DNA of 64,000 nucleotides from Neospora caninum Liverpool (taxonomy: Eukaryota; Apicomplexa; Conoidasida; Eucoccidiorida; Sarcocystidae). The notes under the pieces are model-generated. The model ran no database searches. It was not told the origin of the DNA and was given only the letters and a program-made list of their open reading frames with translations. The translations under genes and the position numbers were made by a program. The DNA lies in NCBI RefSeq assembly GCF_000208865.1, contig NC_018392.1, positions 496,001 through 560,000 on the forward strand, written 5' to 3'. Shown piece by piece: positions 46,701 to 60,500 of this stretch (position 1 is its first letter; every line of letters starts with the position of its first letter).

Positions 46701-49700
46701 GACATATATGCATAGCGACATACGCATGCACGCTGTACACGTGTGAGTTGCCATGGGAGACGACTGCCCTTGTTCCAAGATGCTGTGTGACCTACGCTCG
46801 ACACACGCATGCATACGTCTCTCTATAAACAAACACTGCCCATATATGTATATATATATATATATACATATACAGACACACGTACATAGTGCATATATAA
46901 GGCACAAATAGATGCCCTCAGACCTGAACATCCGTGGACGTACACGCCTCTCTCGCGCACGAAAGAAAAACCAGGGATAAGACGCAATGCCACTGATAAC
47001 GGGCTGATAACAACGGTCTAGCTACGATATTTATGTTCGCAACGCCGGCCAAGAGGGGCGGTATTGGATGGGGTACCTTCTCGTCTATAGGAGCTGAAAC
47101 GCGCTTGACGGCTACGAAGGGAACCTCAGGGAAAGCCGTCGCACATTTCCACACGCTGCCGTACATTCCTGAAAAAGCAGAAAACGACACATCGGAGCAG
47201 ATACGCATAAATACGGATGGGGAAAGACGTTTCGAGACGCAGCTCTGCACGGACCTTGCGACTTGTTTGAAACCGCAGCACGACAGCAGAGAAGGAAGGG
47301 CGCGAGCGCAACGCAAGACGTCTCTCCGAGAAGCGTAGACTGAGAAATGGAAGACAGGACAAGGATCTCAAAGGCTGCCGCCTTTTCCTTCTTTTGTGTC
47401 CCGGGTGTTTTTAACGAGAGGAAAAGGGCGGCGACAAGCGAGACCCCGACCTGTTCCTATCTTTGACTCCTGCGCCTCGAGTGTGTCGGGAAACACCCCC
47501 GCCGCTAAGAGTTTGAGGAGACGACAACCTGGGAGACCGAGATGCCGTCGAGTAAAGCAAACCAGGTGGCGAAAGAAGTCTCTGTTGGTCGCCTCTTCCC
47601 GCTCTTCTTCGTCTTCGTTTTCTCGTGCGTCACTTTCCCTGTCCGATGCGCAGTACGAACTGCGCGGAGAATCCATCGCACGCGCAGCTGTCCGTACACT
47701 CGAGCCAAGATGTGCCTCGTGCCTCTTCTCCCTTCTGCTCCTTGTGCTCTCTCCTCTGCTGTTCTCTTCATCACCTCTCGTCGCGCGCCTTTCCCCGTCC
47801 GCAGCCTTCCATCGGCCTCGCTCCCCTGAGACGGCGCGCGTTCCTCGACGGTTCCGTGCGACGCGCGAAGCGAAAGAAAGGTGATTTTGAAGCAGCGGAA
47901 GCAGGCGCGCGAAGCCAAGTGTACATCCACCTGGAGTGCCCTGCGCAGGAGAGTCGGGCGTGGAGGCACAGAGTGTAGATCCACGTGAGGGCGATGGCGA
48001 GGGCGAAGTCGAAGGAATAAGTGCACCACTGCAGAGGCAATCTCCAGTGGAGCCTTCTTGCCTCTCCTTCCTTTGGTCTTCCTTCTTTTCTTCGCACGAA
48101 TCTCCAGAACGCGTCGAGACACCGCCTCGACGCGTGTCTTCTTCTCGACTCTCTACTTCACTGCGCCGTTGGGCTTCCCTTTCCTCCCCTGAGTGTCCGC
48201 CGGTTCGGCGAGCGGTGCGGAGCAAGTCAGGCGTGGCGCTGCCTGTGTTGTCTCGTCTTGAGGGGAAGGACGGCGAGGAGAGACGGTCGTACCGCGTGGA
48301 CGGCGGGGAAACGAGGGCGTCGAGGCCTTCCCTTCCGTCGGACGACAGTAAACCCCTTTTCTCTTGAATGAGAAGCGCGACAATCAGAACAACAGCGACT
48401 GCATGCAGACGGCCCTCGCGGCACAGCCTCTGCTCGCTCTGAGCCGCCATGGCGCCCGTGATCAGCGTCTCGAGTGAGGGCGCCCCGGGGTCGCCGGGGT
48501 GCGTCCTGTCCCTCTGAGGCTCGCCCTGGCTCCTGTCTCCGTTCGCCTCAAACCCAAAAGAGACGGACGGGGAAACGCCAGCGACGGACAAATCTGCAAA
48601 GAGCGGAGACCCAGAAGCGGCCGCAGCCGAGGCGGAAGACAACGATGCGAAAGAAAGAGGGCGCGCACAAGGCGCGGGACTCGAGGGTTCTTCAGGGTAC
48701 GGAAGCGGAACGGAAGGGCCAGGAGAAAGGGAGGCGAAATACGCCGGACAGGAAGCCTGCCTCGTATTTCTGGACAGCCAGCGCTCGTTTACGTTTCTCT
48801 CCACCCACTCGACATTTGCCCTTGCTTTAGCTTCTTCTCTGTCTCCTTCGCGAAGCAGGAAGCGCGCCTCTTCCCAGACGACGAGTAGCCCCGGCGCAAC
48901 CCGGGAGGCTGTGGAGACGAGACCTGGCGAGAGACCCCAGGGGAAGAGGAGAGGCGGAACGAGAGAGACAGAGAGACGCTTTGCGGTTGTCTCCACCTGC
49001 TGATCTTCGGGAGTCCCTTCTTCCTCACTCTGCGCAGAAGGCCGGACGACGAGTGCCGGGGGCTCGGCGACCCAGCAGGGGATCGCGCTCCGAGACTCTC
49101 TCCTCTCTGCGCCGAGTTCCCCGTCCGGGGCCGCGTCTCCTTCGCTCCCGTCTCCCTCTTCGCGTTCGCAGAGGCGAGAGGCTGCGTCCCCGATCTGCGC
49201 TCCGTCTCCGCCGCCCTCGCGCGTCTCACCTGGAGGAGAGGCGCCTCGCCCAGCTTTGCCGGAAGCTGCGCGGTCGTTACTCTCAGGTTCGGCGAAGAGA
49301 GAAGCGGAGGAAGAGGACAAAGAGGAGGAGGAATGGGAGGAACCCGAGGAGGGACAGCAAGAGGAAGAGGGCGATGCAGAGGAAGAAGGGACCGCACCTT
49401 CTTTCAGGGAGTTGGTACTGCCGCTCTGAAGTTGCTCTCGTCCACGGATACGGGGAGTCACGAGAGCAGCCAGGAGACACAGTTTTTCGAAGGGATGAGG
49501 TTGCCACGAGAAAGCGCGCTGCCTGGGTCTCGTCAGGCATCCGCCCGCCGCGGGGCGAGGCGAGCAGAAGGCAGAAAGTTTGACGAGGTGGGAAGGCCGT
49601 CGCCATGGGGATCCGGGAACTTCGGCAGCAGAAGTCAAGGGCAAAGCAAGGCACGAAGACCGCACGCCGGAAGAGCCAGGAAGAGAGGCGAGAGAACATC

Positions 49701-52700
49701 TGGAAGAGGCAGGGAGAGCAACATCCCGACCTCGGTTCGACGACGCTCCACCGGGCGAAGGGACACTCTTTTGAGGCTCTACAGAGGGCCCGGGCGGACC
49801 TGAAGGCGCTTGGGGCGACAAACCTGCGTTTCCGACCAAGTCCGTCTCTGGAAAAAAGGGAGGCTTGTGTCGGGCCGCGCCAGTGGGACTGAGCGCTGGG
49901 ACATCTCCAGCTCCCTTCGACGTCTCCTTTCGGTCGACGTCTTCTCTGTCCCTCACCTTCTCTTCCGCATCCGTCGTCGTATAGCGCAGAGCCCTTCCCG
50001 GCGTCCGCCTGTCTCCACCGGGGAGGCACACGCGCGGAGACACGGTCGGAGGCGACGCGAGCGAGCGAATTGCCGGCCCAGCGCTCGCTGCCTCCGGAAC
50101 CTTCCAGAAAAAAGCATCTCGAGTCGGACGAAAGGAGGGAAGAGAATCCGTGTGCGAAAGCGTCCGGGCGACACAGATTTCTGCGTGCATGCCGGTCTCC
50201 TTTCCCGTTTCGCTTGCGCTGGGCATCTGCGCCTCCCCTATTGGCGCCTCGCCTCTCGGTGTTTCTCCGCTTCCGCCTGAACCCGTTCCCGTCCCCGCCG
50301 TCCCGTCCTGCATCCGCGTGTTCTCGCCTTTGCAGTCTCCTGCCTCGCCTGTCTCCGGCTCCACTTCGGCGCCGTTCGCTCGCGGCGAATGACCGCCGCA
50401 GTGGTACGCAGGCCGACTGCGGGGCCTCCACCACCAGCCGGCAGCCTCGGCCTTTGGGGCTGTCTCCCCGCGCCCCACAGAAGGCACACTTTTCCTTGAG
50501 AGCAGGGCGGTGCTGCTCGCCGTGTGGTCTCTCTGAAGAGACAGACAGTCGGGGAACCGTCTCCGGCGGCGGCACGGCCGAGGCACGGCGCTCGCGGCCT
50601 GCACGTGGCCTCGCGAGGGCTGTCGATTCGACTGGCTTGCGAAAGAGCCCGTCTCGCTCGCGAAGCGGCGGAGAAGATTGTACGGACAGGCACTGGATCC
50701 ACCCTTTTCCGCCGAAAACGAAGAGGGGTAAGACAGCGAGGCGGAAGGCCGCCTCGTGAATGACCATCTCTGGGGGGGGTACACTGTAGTTGGGGCCTCC
50801 TGGAGGGCGACACCGACGGCTCGGCCTCTGCTCAACAGCCCAAGCCCGTCGCTAGTCTCACGTCCCCGTCTGCACGCATCGAGCAAAGCGGAGCCCGATG
50901 GGGCTGGGGACGGATGGAAATGCAGCTGGGAGGCGCCGTTTCTACTTCCGAGAGAAAGGGGACCGAGGCCATTCGCAGCCAGAGAGGTAGAGGACGACAC
51001 AGGACTGAGAACCAGTCCCGGAATCGGATGCTCTCGCTTGGCGCCGCGCTGCGGCGCTCGCCGCTGGCCGCCTGCCGCGCCGCACGACTGCCTCCACCGA
51101 GAGGAGACACCAGGCTCACCGCCGGCAGGCGCGGGCCACGGGGAGTCGGACGCCGGCGACGAGGCGGACAGAAACCGCGGATTGGCAGCAAGACAAAGGC
51201 GCGAAGAAGACGCAGAGACGGTGGGAGACTCTGGTGTCTCTTTCTCGCGTTCCGAGTCTTTCGCCGGGTCGAGCGCGTCTTCGCAGGGCGCCGCGTCGAC
51301 CGGTCTCACAAACACAGGCCTCTCCGGAGGGATCGCTGCGGGCGGCGGCGCAACGCTCCCGTGCGGTCCGCTGCGCTTCATCCCAGATTCTTTTCGAGAG
51401 TCACTGACCTCGGGCGACTCTTCCGCGTTTCTTCCCAGCTCGCAACTCGGGTTCGAAGGCGGGGAGGGAAGGCGAGGAGACGCAGAGGCAGACTCCGCGC
51501 TGCGGAGGGGAGCTGCAGAAGACAGAGAAGGACGACGCGGCTCCGGCGGTGACAGAGAGCGTTTCTCGCCCACGGATCGCGACCGGGAGAACGACGCGAC
51601 GCCGTCAGATGCGAGGGGAAGGCCTGCATCTTCAGGATCCTGTCCGCCTCGGTGGCGCGCCGTTCTTCTCTCTCCAGGCGACGGTCGCTCTCTTCGTTCG
51701 TCTTCCGCGTGGGTTTCTCGCCCTTCTGCGTCTCTTCCCACCTGCTGGGTCTGCCATTCTTGGGCACATTTCTGTTCTCCTTCGCTCCCTTTCTCCTCTG
51801 CGCCCTGCGAGTCTCTGCCTTCTCGCCCGGCTTTCTCGGCGCCCTTGCCTCTCGCCTGGTCAGGTCGCCGTCCCTCTGCCTCGGGGCCGCTGCGGCGCGA
51901 CGCGCGCCTGGCTCGTCGCGAAGAGACAGTTGGCCGCAAGCGACTCCGACTGGAGACAGCCTTCGCCGTTGCGGGCCGCGAGGTGGGCCCGTAGCTGACC
52001 ATGCCGGCCTCCGACGGCGGCTGTAGGTCCTGAGGCGCGCAAAGGAGACAGAAAACGGGCGCGGACACAAACGTGCGAAGCGCCAAGAAGGTGGAGAAGA
52101 GGTGCCGGGCAGGCACGGGGACAATTCCAAAAAAGGGGAGACGCCGACATATACGGAGGAGGGGGGTTCTGCGAACGGCCCGCCACCACGCGTTGACACG
52201 ACTGAAGGCAACCGAAACAGACAGCCGCGCCACGAAACCCAACAGAGAAAAAAGTGTGCCGGAAACTTGGGCCGCGAAGCTCGGATCGGGCGACGACACA
52301 GCCAGGGAAAAGGGAGAGAGCACGAGAGGGAAACCAAGAGGAAAACACTTCGCCGGAGCAACACTTCCTTTACGAGGTGTTCATAGTCTCACGCGGTGTT
52401 TGCCGAAAACAAAACGGAACATTTGCAACGAGGTTGTGCTTTCCTTCCCCCCCCCCCTCCTTTCGAGAACGGGTGCCGACGCAGAGGCGCCTATCGGAGG
52501 CGTGTTCGCTACACGCCGGTAGGCTCCTGAATGTAATGGTGAAGGCTGTAAACAGAGGACTCCTTTACTTGGCCTGAGGAGCCAAGTATGTACAGGGCGA
52601 CTGAGGTACATATATTTTAGACGCTGACGACCCGGCTCTGTTTCGCGCCAAATTCCCATGGAGAAACCGGTGGCGAGTCGTGCGCCCGTTTCCACTTACC

Positions 52701-54495
52701 CGATACGACGCAGGCGGCGGGAGAGCGTCGAGGCGCAAAGGAGGGATGAAGGGTCTCATGAGGCGGCCGGAAGGAAGAGGCTCTCCGGATCGGCCTCCCG
52801 GAGACAGTCGTGTGGGCGAGGCCGCGAGACGTCGCTTTTCTCTCTTCCTTTTTCGGTCTTTGTTTCGGGGCTTGTGGCAGCTGGCACCGCTGGAGACAGA
52901 CCGTCTCCGCACGCTCTCTCCGTCCCCCTCTCGCCGCTGCCCAGGTTCATGCCGCCTCTCTTCCTTCCTTTTCGCCGCTTTCCGTCCGTGTGTCTTCGCT
53001 TGCGATCCTTTTCTTCCTTGCGCCTCCGGACTGCCGCCCCTCCACTTCGAGTCTCCAGCGCGAGGTTCTCTGCCGTCGGGAAAAGCAACCCGACCTGCGT
53101 TTCCGAGTCTCCCGCTAGATGCCGCCTCAGCCGCCGTTGTTGGAGCCCAACTAGCCGTCCGCCGGGCCGGAGAGAGGCAGCCCTTCGGGGACGCTGCGAA
53201 CTGGGGCGCTGGCCCGTCTTCCGGCTTCGTCAGCGGGTCGCGGCGCCAGACGCGGGTTTCTGGAGCCCGAAAGGACACGGCTGGAGCCGCCAGAGACAGA
53301 GGGGACACGGTCGTCGCCGCAAGCGAGAGAGGCGAGTCGGGCTTGCACGCCGCAGTGGGGGTGAAGCAAGGAAGGGAAACGCCGGAGGCTGGCCGCGAGT
53401 GTGAGGGCCAAGGGACAGGAGACGTTCGCGAAGAACGAGTGGACAAGACAGCACGACGGAGAGAAAGAGACACAGAAACCCCGCGGCTCCCTGCTTCACC
53501 TCCAGAGCGCTCGGGACTGTTCGCACACGACGAGGTACAAGAGGCGGCCAACGAGGAGACCGGCGACAGCGAGACAGATGAAGGAGACGCAGAAGGTAAG
53601 GAAGAGGAAGAGACGGAAGAGGAAGAGACGGAAGAGGAAGAGAAGGAAGAGGAAGAGAAGGAAGAGGACGAGAAGGAAGAGGACGAGAAGGAAGAGGAAA
53701 GGACGGAAGAAGAAAGGACGGAAGCGGAAGACACGGAAGAGGATGAGGAAGGAGTGAGAGATGAGAAAATTGACGAGTTAGGAGAATCGCTCCTCGACGG
53801 TGATGAATGTGAAGGAGAGACACGAGATAACTTGCACCATTGGTCTGGTTTGCTGACAACGACTTCTGAACTGCCTGGCTCTGTGGTTCGTCCTTGCCTT
53901 CCGTCCCTCGAGGATCGACGAGAACTTCGCGTCGCGCAGCGACTGTCTGCCTTCCTGGCTCCTCGCCCGCCCCTCCACCTGTCTCCTTGCTCCGGCCCGT
54001 TTCTTCGTCGGCCATCCCGCGCCTCCACTCCGTCTCTGTTTGTGTCGCCGTGCTCGCAGCCTTCCGCCTGCTCTTCGCTCGCGCCATCTTTCGAGTTTTT
54101 CCCCGCCTTCTTCTCTCTCACGCGACCTCTCTTCCTTCCGTCGCTAGCGAGTGCAGGAGAGGCGAGTCTCGAAGCCGCCGCGCGCCCCTCTCGGCTTCTC
54201 CCAGCGAAACGCCGCCGAGAAGAAACCCGAACCGCCGGGGCCCGCGCCGCAGAGATGCACGGCGAAGCGTCCGCAGAGGGCGAGAGAAGGTGGACGGAGA
54301 GGAAATCAAACACTCGGAACTGCTGGAGGCTGAAAAACACCCGAGCAAACGCCAGAAAAGAAGGCTGCAGCGACAGTCAAACGCGAAACCTCAGCACCCA
54401 ACAGTACACACACATATATCCATATACATATACCTATATATATATATATATATACCTATATATATATATGCATATACCTATATATATACATATGC

Positions 54496-54527
<32 letters not shown>

Positions 54528-57500
54528 CTATATATATATATATACATATACCTATATATATACATACACCTATATATATATACACACACATACGTATATA
54601 TACGTGTGTAAATCTCCCTGTCACCGCTCGAAGTAGGGAGTGAGGATATACATCTGCGTGTCTCTGTGTGGAACTGCAGATGTATCGGACTGTGTCGAGA
54701 CGCATCAAGGTTGGTGAATGGCCGCCAGTCTTGCATGCATGCATGGGTGCTAAGGTCCTCGCATGTTCAGATCTCGCGTACGTACACCAGACCTCTTTCA
54801 CACACTCACCGTTTTGTCGCCGCCCTGGACCGTCGCGCAGCGACTCGGACGAGTGCGTGGAGGTGGAGCTCGCAGAGCAGGAAAACGGTCTCGGCCATGC
54901 TGTCTCTGTCTGTCTCTTTTTCCTGCGAACACGACTTTGTCTTTGCGTTCAGTTCTCCATCGACCGTCCGAGAGGAGGCAAAGGGCGAGCAGTAAGCGAG
55001 AAGAAAGTGAAAGTAGTGCGCGTCAACAAAAGAAGAGAGAACCGTTCCGGAGAAATGTGCGAGGGAGGGAGGAAGAGCCAGAAGGTCTCGCTCGACGTTG
55101 AGGAGCCGGAGAAGCAGGGCGGCGAGTCGCTGACGCGTCTTCGTTTCCTGCGCCCTCGAAACAGAGGAGAAGAAACAGACACTCGCGTTTCTCGTCTGAG
55201 CCCTTCCCTCCTCATCGTCCTTGTCTTCTCGACGCTTCGCCATCTCATCTACGCACTGCATCTCGTCGTCTGCGCCTCGCCCTCCCGCCACTCGTGGCTC
55301 TTCCCGCCTCGCCGCTTCTCCTCTTTCGCCTCGGCCGCCGCTGTTCGCTACCCAGTCTGAGGGACATGTGGGGTCTCCTTGGAAGGGACAGAACTTTGCA
55401 GCGACGCGTCCCCACGTCGGCCGAGATGCCGAAGAAGCGCACGGCCTGGAGAGACCCCACCCGAGAGACGGGGAAGGCAGAGGAGGAGATGCGACTTGTG
55501 TCGAGGACGCGTGAGGATAAGGCGCAGCTGTATTCGATGCATGCGATGGAAGAGGAGGGGAAGGCGACCGCGCACCGTCGCCGCTGACGAGAGAAGACGG
55601 TCGAGACGAAGCAGAGATAGCGACTCTGGGAGAGCAGGACGACAGGGAGGGAGAAGAGAACGAAGGCGGAACGTCTTCTGGGAGAAAGCTGTTCGGCCTC
55701 TCGCTTTCGGTGAGAACGGATTCGAACCCTCGTGAGAGTTCTGGTGTTCTTCGACCGTTCGCTTCTTCTTTGTGTGCTTGAAGAGAACGCGAAAAGCAAG
55801 CAAACAGAGACGTGTGGAGAGCAGGGAGGAGGCGGTGGAAAACGCCAGAGGGCGGGGCGAAGAAGAAGCCGAGCCAGTCGAGGAGCGCCGGGGCCACGCA
55901 GTGCCGCAGGCTGCAGAAAAAGAGAACAGAGCAGCAATGAGAGAAATCGAGGGACACACAAAGAAAGAGAGAGTGAAACGAGAGCACAGAATGGGCCACT
56001 GGAAGGGCTGAAACCGAGCAAAATCGACAGAGAGACGTGGGAAGACAGCGCGAGTGAGGGTGGAAGCGACACAGAAGAAGCCCAGAGGAGGCAGAAAGGA
56101 AACCCGGCGCGCAAAGGTGGCAAGACCTCGAATGGAAAAAGCCGGACGACCAAAGACACGAGCTCCGTCAAGCAAACGAGCAGATCTCACACGAGAGGAG
56201 AAGAGATGCGCGGGGGAAACGTTGAAAAAAAAAACCGTCCCGAAAAGGAAATGAACCGCCAGCAACAGTCGCTTACTACGCTTGGTCGCGTTCCACCTGT
56301 GGAGACCAGAAAGCGCGCCTCTCGCTGCCTAGACACCCCGGCGAACCTTCCTTTTCAAGTAGCTCTGCTTCCTCTTGGTTCCCTTCACTCCCTTCTTCTG
56401 CCTCTGTTTCGCCTTCGTCTGCTGTCGTTGGATCTTCGGGAGTTTCGCCTCTGTGGCGCTTGCGTGGTTGTCCGAAGCCGTTGTCTCCTGAAACTGAGGA
56501 GTACGAGATCGGAATCTCCGTCGCGTTCCCCTGCCACTCGGTCGTCCTGCTCGCCGTCTCCCGCCGTCTCCTGCCTTCGCGCACGCCGTCCGGACGCACG
56601 TCCACCGGCTCGGCAAGCGCCAGCAAGGCAGGCGCTGCCGCCGCGCTCGTCGAGGATTCGGCCGTTTGTGTCTCCTTCCTCACTTCGGCGTCGGCATCTC
56701 TCCTCGCCACAGCGTGATTTCGTCGCCGCTTCTCCGCCCCACAAGCGTCGGCAAGCACCTCGAGGAGGGCGCCCACAAACTCGAGCGACGAGGACTGGGC
56801 TCGAAAGAGACAGTCGACGAGGCGTCCAGGAGCGACATCCGGAGACAGCCAGGGCCCGCGGGCGGCGGAGGCTGAGGGCGGCGCAAGCGAGCGTAAAGAG
56901 AGCCGCGCTGGACACGAGCGTTCGCTGTTTGTTTCCAAAGCACACGCGCACGGCGGGGGGCCTGCCAGGTGACTCTGGAAGAGGCGCGAAATCAGAGACG
57001 CGAGAGCCGCCTTCTTTATCTCGCGGCCTTCGAGTCCTTCTCCTTCGCGTTCTCGTTTTTCTCCCGCCCCTCCGTCGAGGCACACGACGCTGCTCCCTCC
57101 CTGTGAAGCCTCGCGGGAACCCGGAGAGCGCCGACACGATGTGCTGGTCTGAGCTTCCCCCTTGCGCCTTCTGATCCACTCGCGAGTGTCCCGGGTCTCC
57201 TTTCTCTGCTCGTGCTCCGCGGCTCTGGCCTCGCGCCCCGCTTCGGCTTCTGTCGCCCGTCTCGATTCTCTCTCCTCGCGTCCTTCCCTCTGCTTCCCGG
57301 CGGGTTCTGCGGAGACCGGAGAAGACTGTGAGTAGGCGCGGTCGAGAGTCGCTGCGCCGCGCCTCGAAGGCGGCGTTGTTTGCGGCTCTGCGGGCGGGGT
57401 CGCGGAGCCACGCGACGCTGGAAACCGCGTTTGTTTTTTGGGCCGCGAAGGGAGGAGCTCGAAGAGCTGCAGGAGGCGAAAGGCGTGGCACACGTGGCAA

Positions 57501-60500
57501 GGCGAGGCAGCCAGAGAGCGCAGCACTTCAGAGAGAAGCGTTAAGAAGGACGCCAGGAGAAGACAAGAAGCAGAGAGAAGAGAGGACCGCAGGCGGCACA
57601 GTGACGCACTAGACAACGGAGCGCAGCGTAGCGCAGACGCCGAAAAAAAGGGCCAGACACAAGCTGGAGAGAAAGAAGACGGAGCAGGGAGAGAGACGGA
57701 GCGCGGAGGAGAAGAGGAAGAAAAAAACGAGGACGAACATGGAGAGGAACAGGGAGAGGAAGAACAGGGAGAGGAACAGGGAGAGGAAGAACAGGGAGAG
57801 GAACAGGGAGAGGAAGAACAGGGAGAGGAAGGACAGGAAGAAGAAGGACCAGAAGGTGGAGGGAAAGACAGAGACTGGGGGGTTCCGAGGAGAAGATCGG
57901 CTAGTTTGTTGAAGGAGGAGCCCAAGAGGCGGACGATGGAGGCCGCGAGGTCCGGCGGTGCGCCCGAGAGTTGAAAGTACTGGGTGGTGAGGTGGAGAAG
58001 GTGACTGAGAGAGAAGAGATGAGACAGGAACGACGGACACGCGTTTCCAGATTCGTCTCCGCGCGACGCCTGGGCTGCCTGCTTTCCTTCCGTAGCCCCC
58101 GAGGCGCCGGAACCTTCTGCAGTGTGGCAGCCTGCACAGTGCGCATCCCCACAGGGGCCTGCGCCCAAAACGGAGGGAGACACGAGCGCGTCGCAGGCCG
58201 AAAAACGAAGAGGAGAGGAAAAACGGGACCACCGTCTCCGTACGGCGGCCAGGTGTCTGTGGAGCTCTAGTCCCACTGAGACGATAAACTCATCTTCCGA
58301 GTTGTCACCTGCATCTTCGGCGTCACTCGGGTCTTTTCCGACTCGCCGGTCGGCATCTGGTCTCTTCTCCCACCTTCCTCTCCCGCCTGGGGATTTGCGT
58401 TCCTCGACATCTTCGTGCTGGTTTGTCTCTTCGCCTCGCCCTCGGCAGGCCTTTTCTTCTGCCTCTGTCGGAGAAAGATTCGCGAGACGTTCTCGTCGAA
58501 GAGCAGCGAAGGCGGCTTGCGAGAGGACGGCGCGAATGCGGTTATACAGCGACACGCAACTCCATGCGCAACTCCTCACTTCGGCATTCGCGAGGGCCTG
58601 AAACGCCAGCTGCGCGCTCGAAGCGCGACAAGGCCTCCAGAAAACCGCATGCAGCTTTTGGGCTTGTCTCCCTCTCTCTCGTGCCGACTCAGACGCGACA
58701 GCCTGCGGACGGCGCGGCTGTGGGGAGCGACTGACCGTTTCTGAAGGAAGAGACGAGAGGGAGACACTGGGCGCAGAAGGCCAAGGCAAAGGATTCGGCG
58801 AGGGCGAACGCGGGGGGCGACAGCGAGGATAACTCGGGGAAGAACCCGGAGACGACGAGCGCGATGCCGTCGAGAGGGACTGAAACGGAAGAAACGTCTG
58901 AGTGAGTTGCCTGGCGACGTCGGCTGTCCAGACAGCTGGGAGCGAGAACGTGAGGCTCTCTTTCGCGCGCAAGTTTCGCCTGTTTTGCTCCGGCATCTCC
59001 CCGATGGTCTGCTCCCACGCCCCGTTTCGAAGAAGCAGAGAGAGAGGAAAGACTGTCAGCCTCAGCGCAGCAGTCACCGACGCAGACGCCGGCGGGCGAC
59101 CTCGACTTTCGCTTTCTTCTTTGCATGGACAGGTCCACAATATCTTTCTCTTCGCCTCTCCTCTCGTCTGCGTTCTCTCCCTGTCTCCTCTCCCCACCGC
59201 CCCGCCATCTTGTGTCGGCGCGAGTATCTCGCTCCCTGCCGTCTGCCTGTCATCTGGTGCGATCTCGTCCAGTGCGCCTTCCGGTCGCTCTGCATGCAGG
59301 CCCCGGGCTGTGTGGAGGAGCTCGACCGCGAGAGCAACGGGGAGGGCCTTCTTCACCGCCTCCACGAGCCGCAGCGCGCCGTCCAGATCTCGGCCCCGCG
59401 GAGACACGGAGACACCTAGGCCCTGCGGCCCGCGCAGATCAGAGATGACGTGGAGACAGTCTCTGGGAGAGCGGCGTTGTGGCGCTTTCGCTCGCAAGGC
59501 ACACCAGACAGGAAGGACACCCGCGGGAGCAGTCGAACGCGGCCGGAGCGACGCCACACCAGGCAGCACGCAGAGCGCTTCGAGGCGGGAGACGTAACGG
59601 GAAGAAATATAGCAACACAAGATATCCAAGGCGGCAGCCAGAGCTCGCTGAGTTGCGCAGAGCCTGTAGACGTCCCCACGGCGACGGCGCGCTTCGCGGG
59701 AAGCGCTCCCGCCTCTGTTCTGAACTTGCGCATCCTCTTTCCTGCTCTGTGCTTCTCCGCACTGAAGTCCTCGGCCGGAAAGAAGAGCGGGGTCTATCTG
59801 GCCCTTGTCGACACTTCCTTCGCGCTGCGCAGAGTCGTTCCCGTGCAGAGACGCTTCCGGCGATGGGGCCCGCAGAGACGAGGAAGAAGGGAGCGGAGAC
59901 AGAAGCGTTTCCCGAAGCTTGTCGTGGACCGCTACCAGTTGGGCGCCGACGCGCGCGAAGACACGGGCTTGCGTGCTAGCTAGGAGAGCCTCAAGGAAGG
60001 TTCCCGATGTCCTGGCGAGAGAGACGCAGAGAGACTGAACAGGGTGCAAGAAACTGAGGACCAACCCGCAACAGGAAAACGAACAAAAACGCACGCGAAG
60101 CGCAACCCAGCGAAACGGGAGACGTTTGAAGCTGTCAGAGACGAGGGGCGAGGGAAAGCGCAGAAGGGTACAGAGAGACAGGGCCAAGCCGCAGGAACGC
60201 AGAGGCGAGAGCCAGAGAGGAAATCGCGAGAGTGTGGGGCCAGGGGCGTGAAGATAGGTGTGAAGAAGCATCGACCTGGAGCTGAGAGGCACGGGCATGT
60301 TGCGTGGCAAGAAGAGGGAGAGAGCGCAGCAGAGACGCGCCAAGAAAAAGACTGTGTTGGGGAGCGACTCAAACAGACGCATCAGAAAGCAAAGACACAA
60401 GGACGGAGCAGACTGAAAAACACCGGGAGAGACAATAAGAATCACTCACGTGAGGAGGAGAGGGAGAAGGGCTGCATCCTTCCACTGCGCCGGGTCCTGT

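Noticed and set aside
52680..54611. 643-codon + strand frame
   Set aside because: Antisense to exon 5 of the giant gene and runs into the AT microsatellite; poly-Glu is the shadow of poly-Ser.
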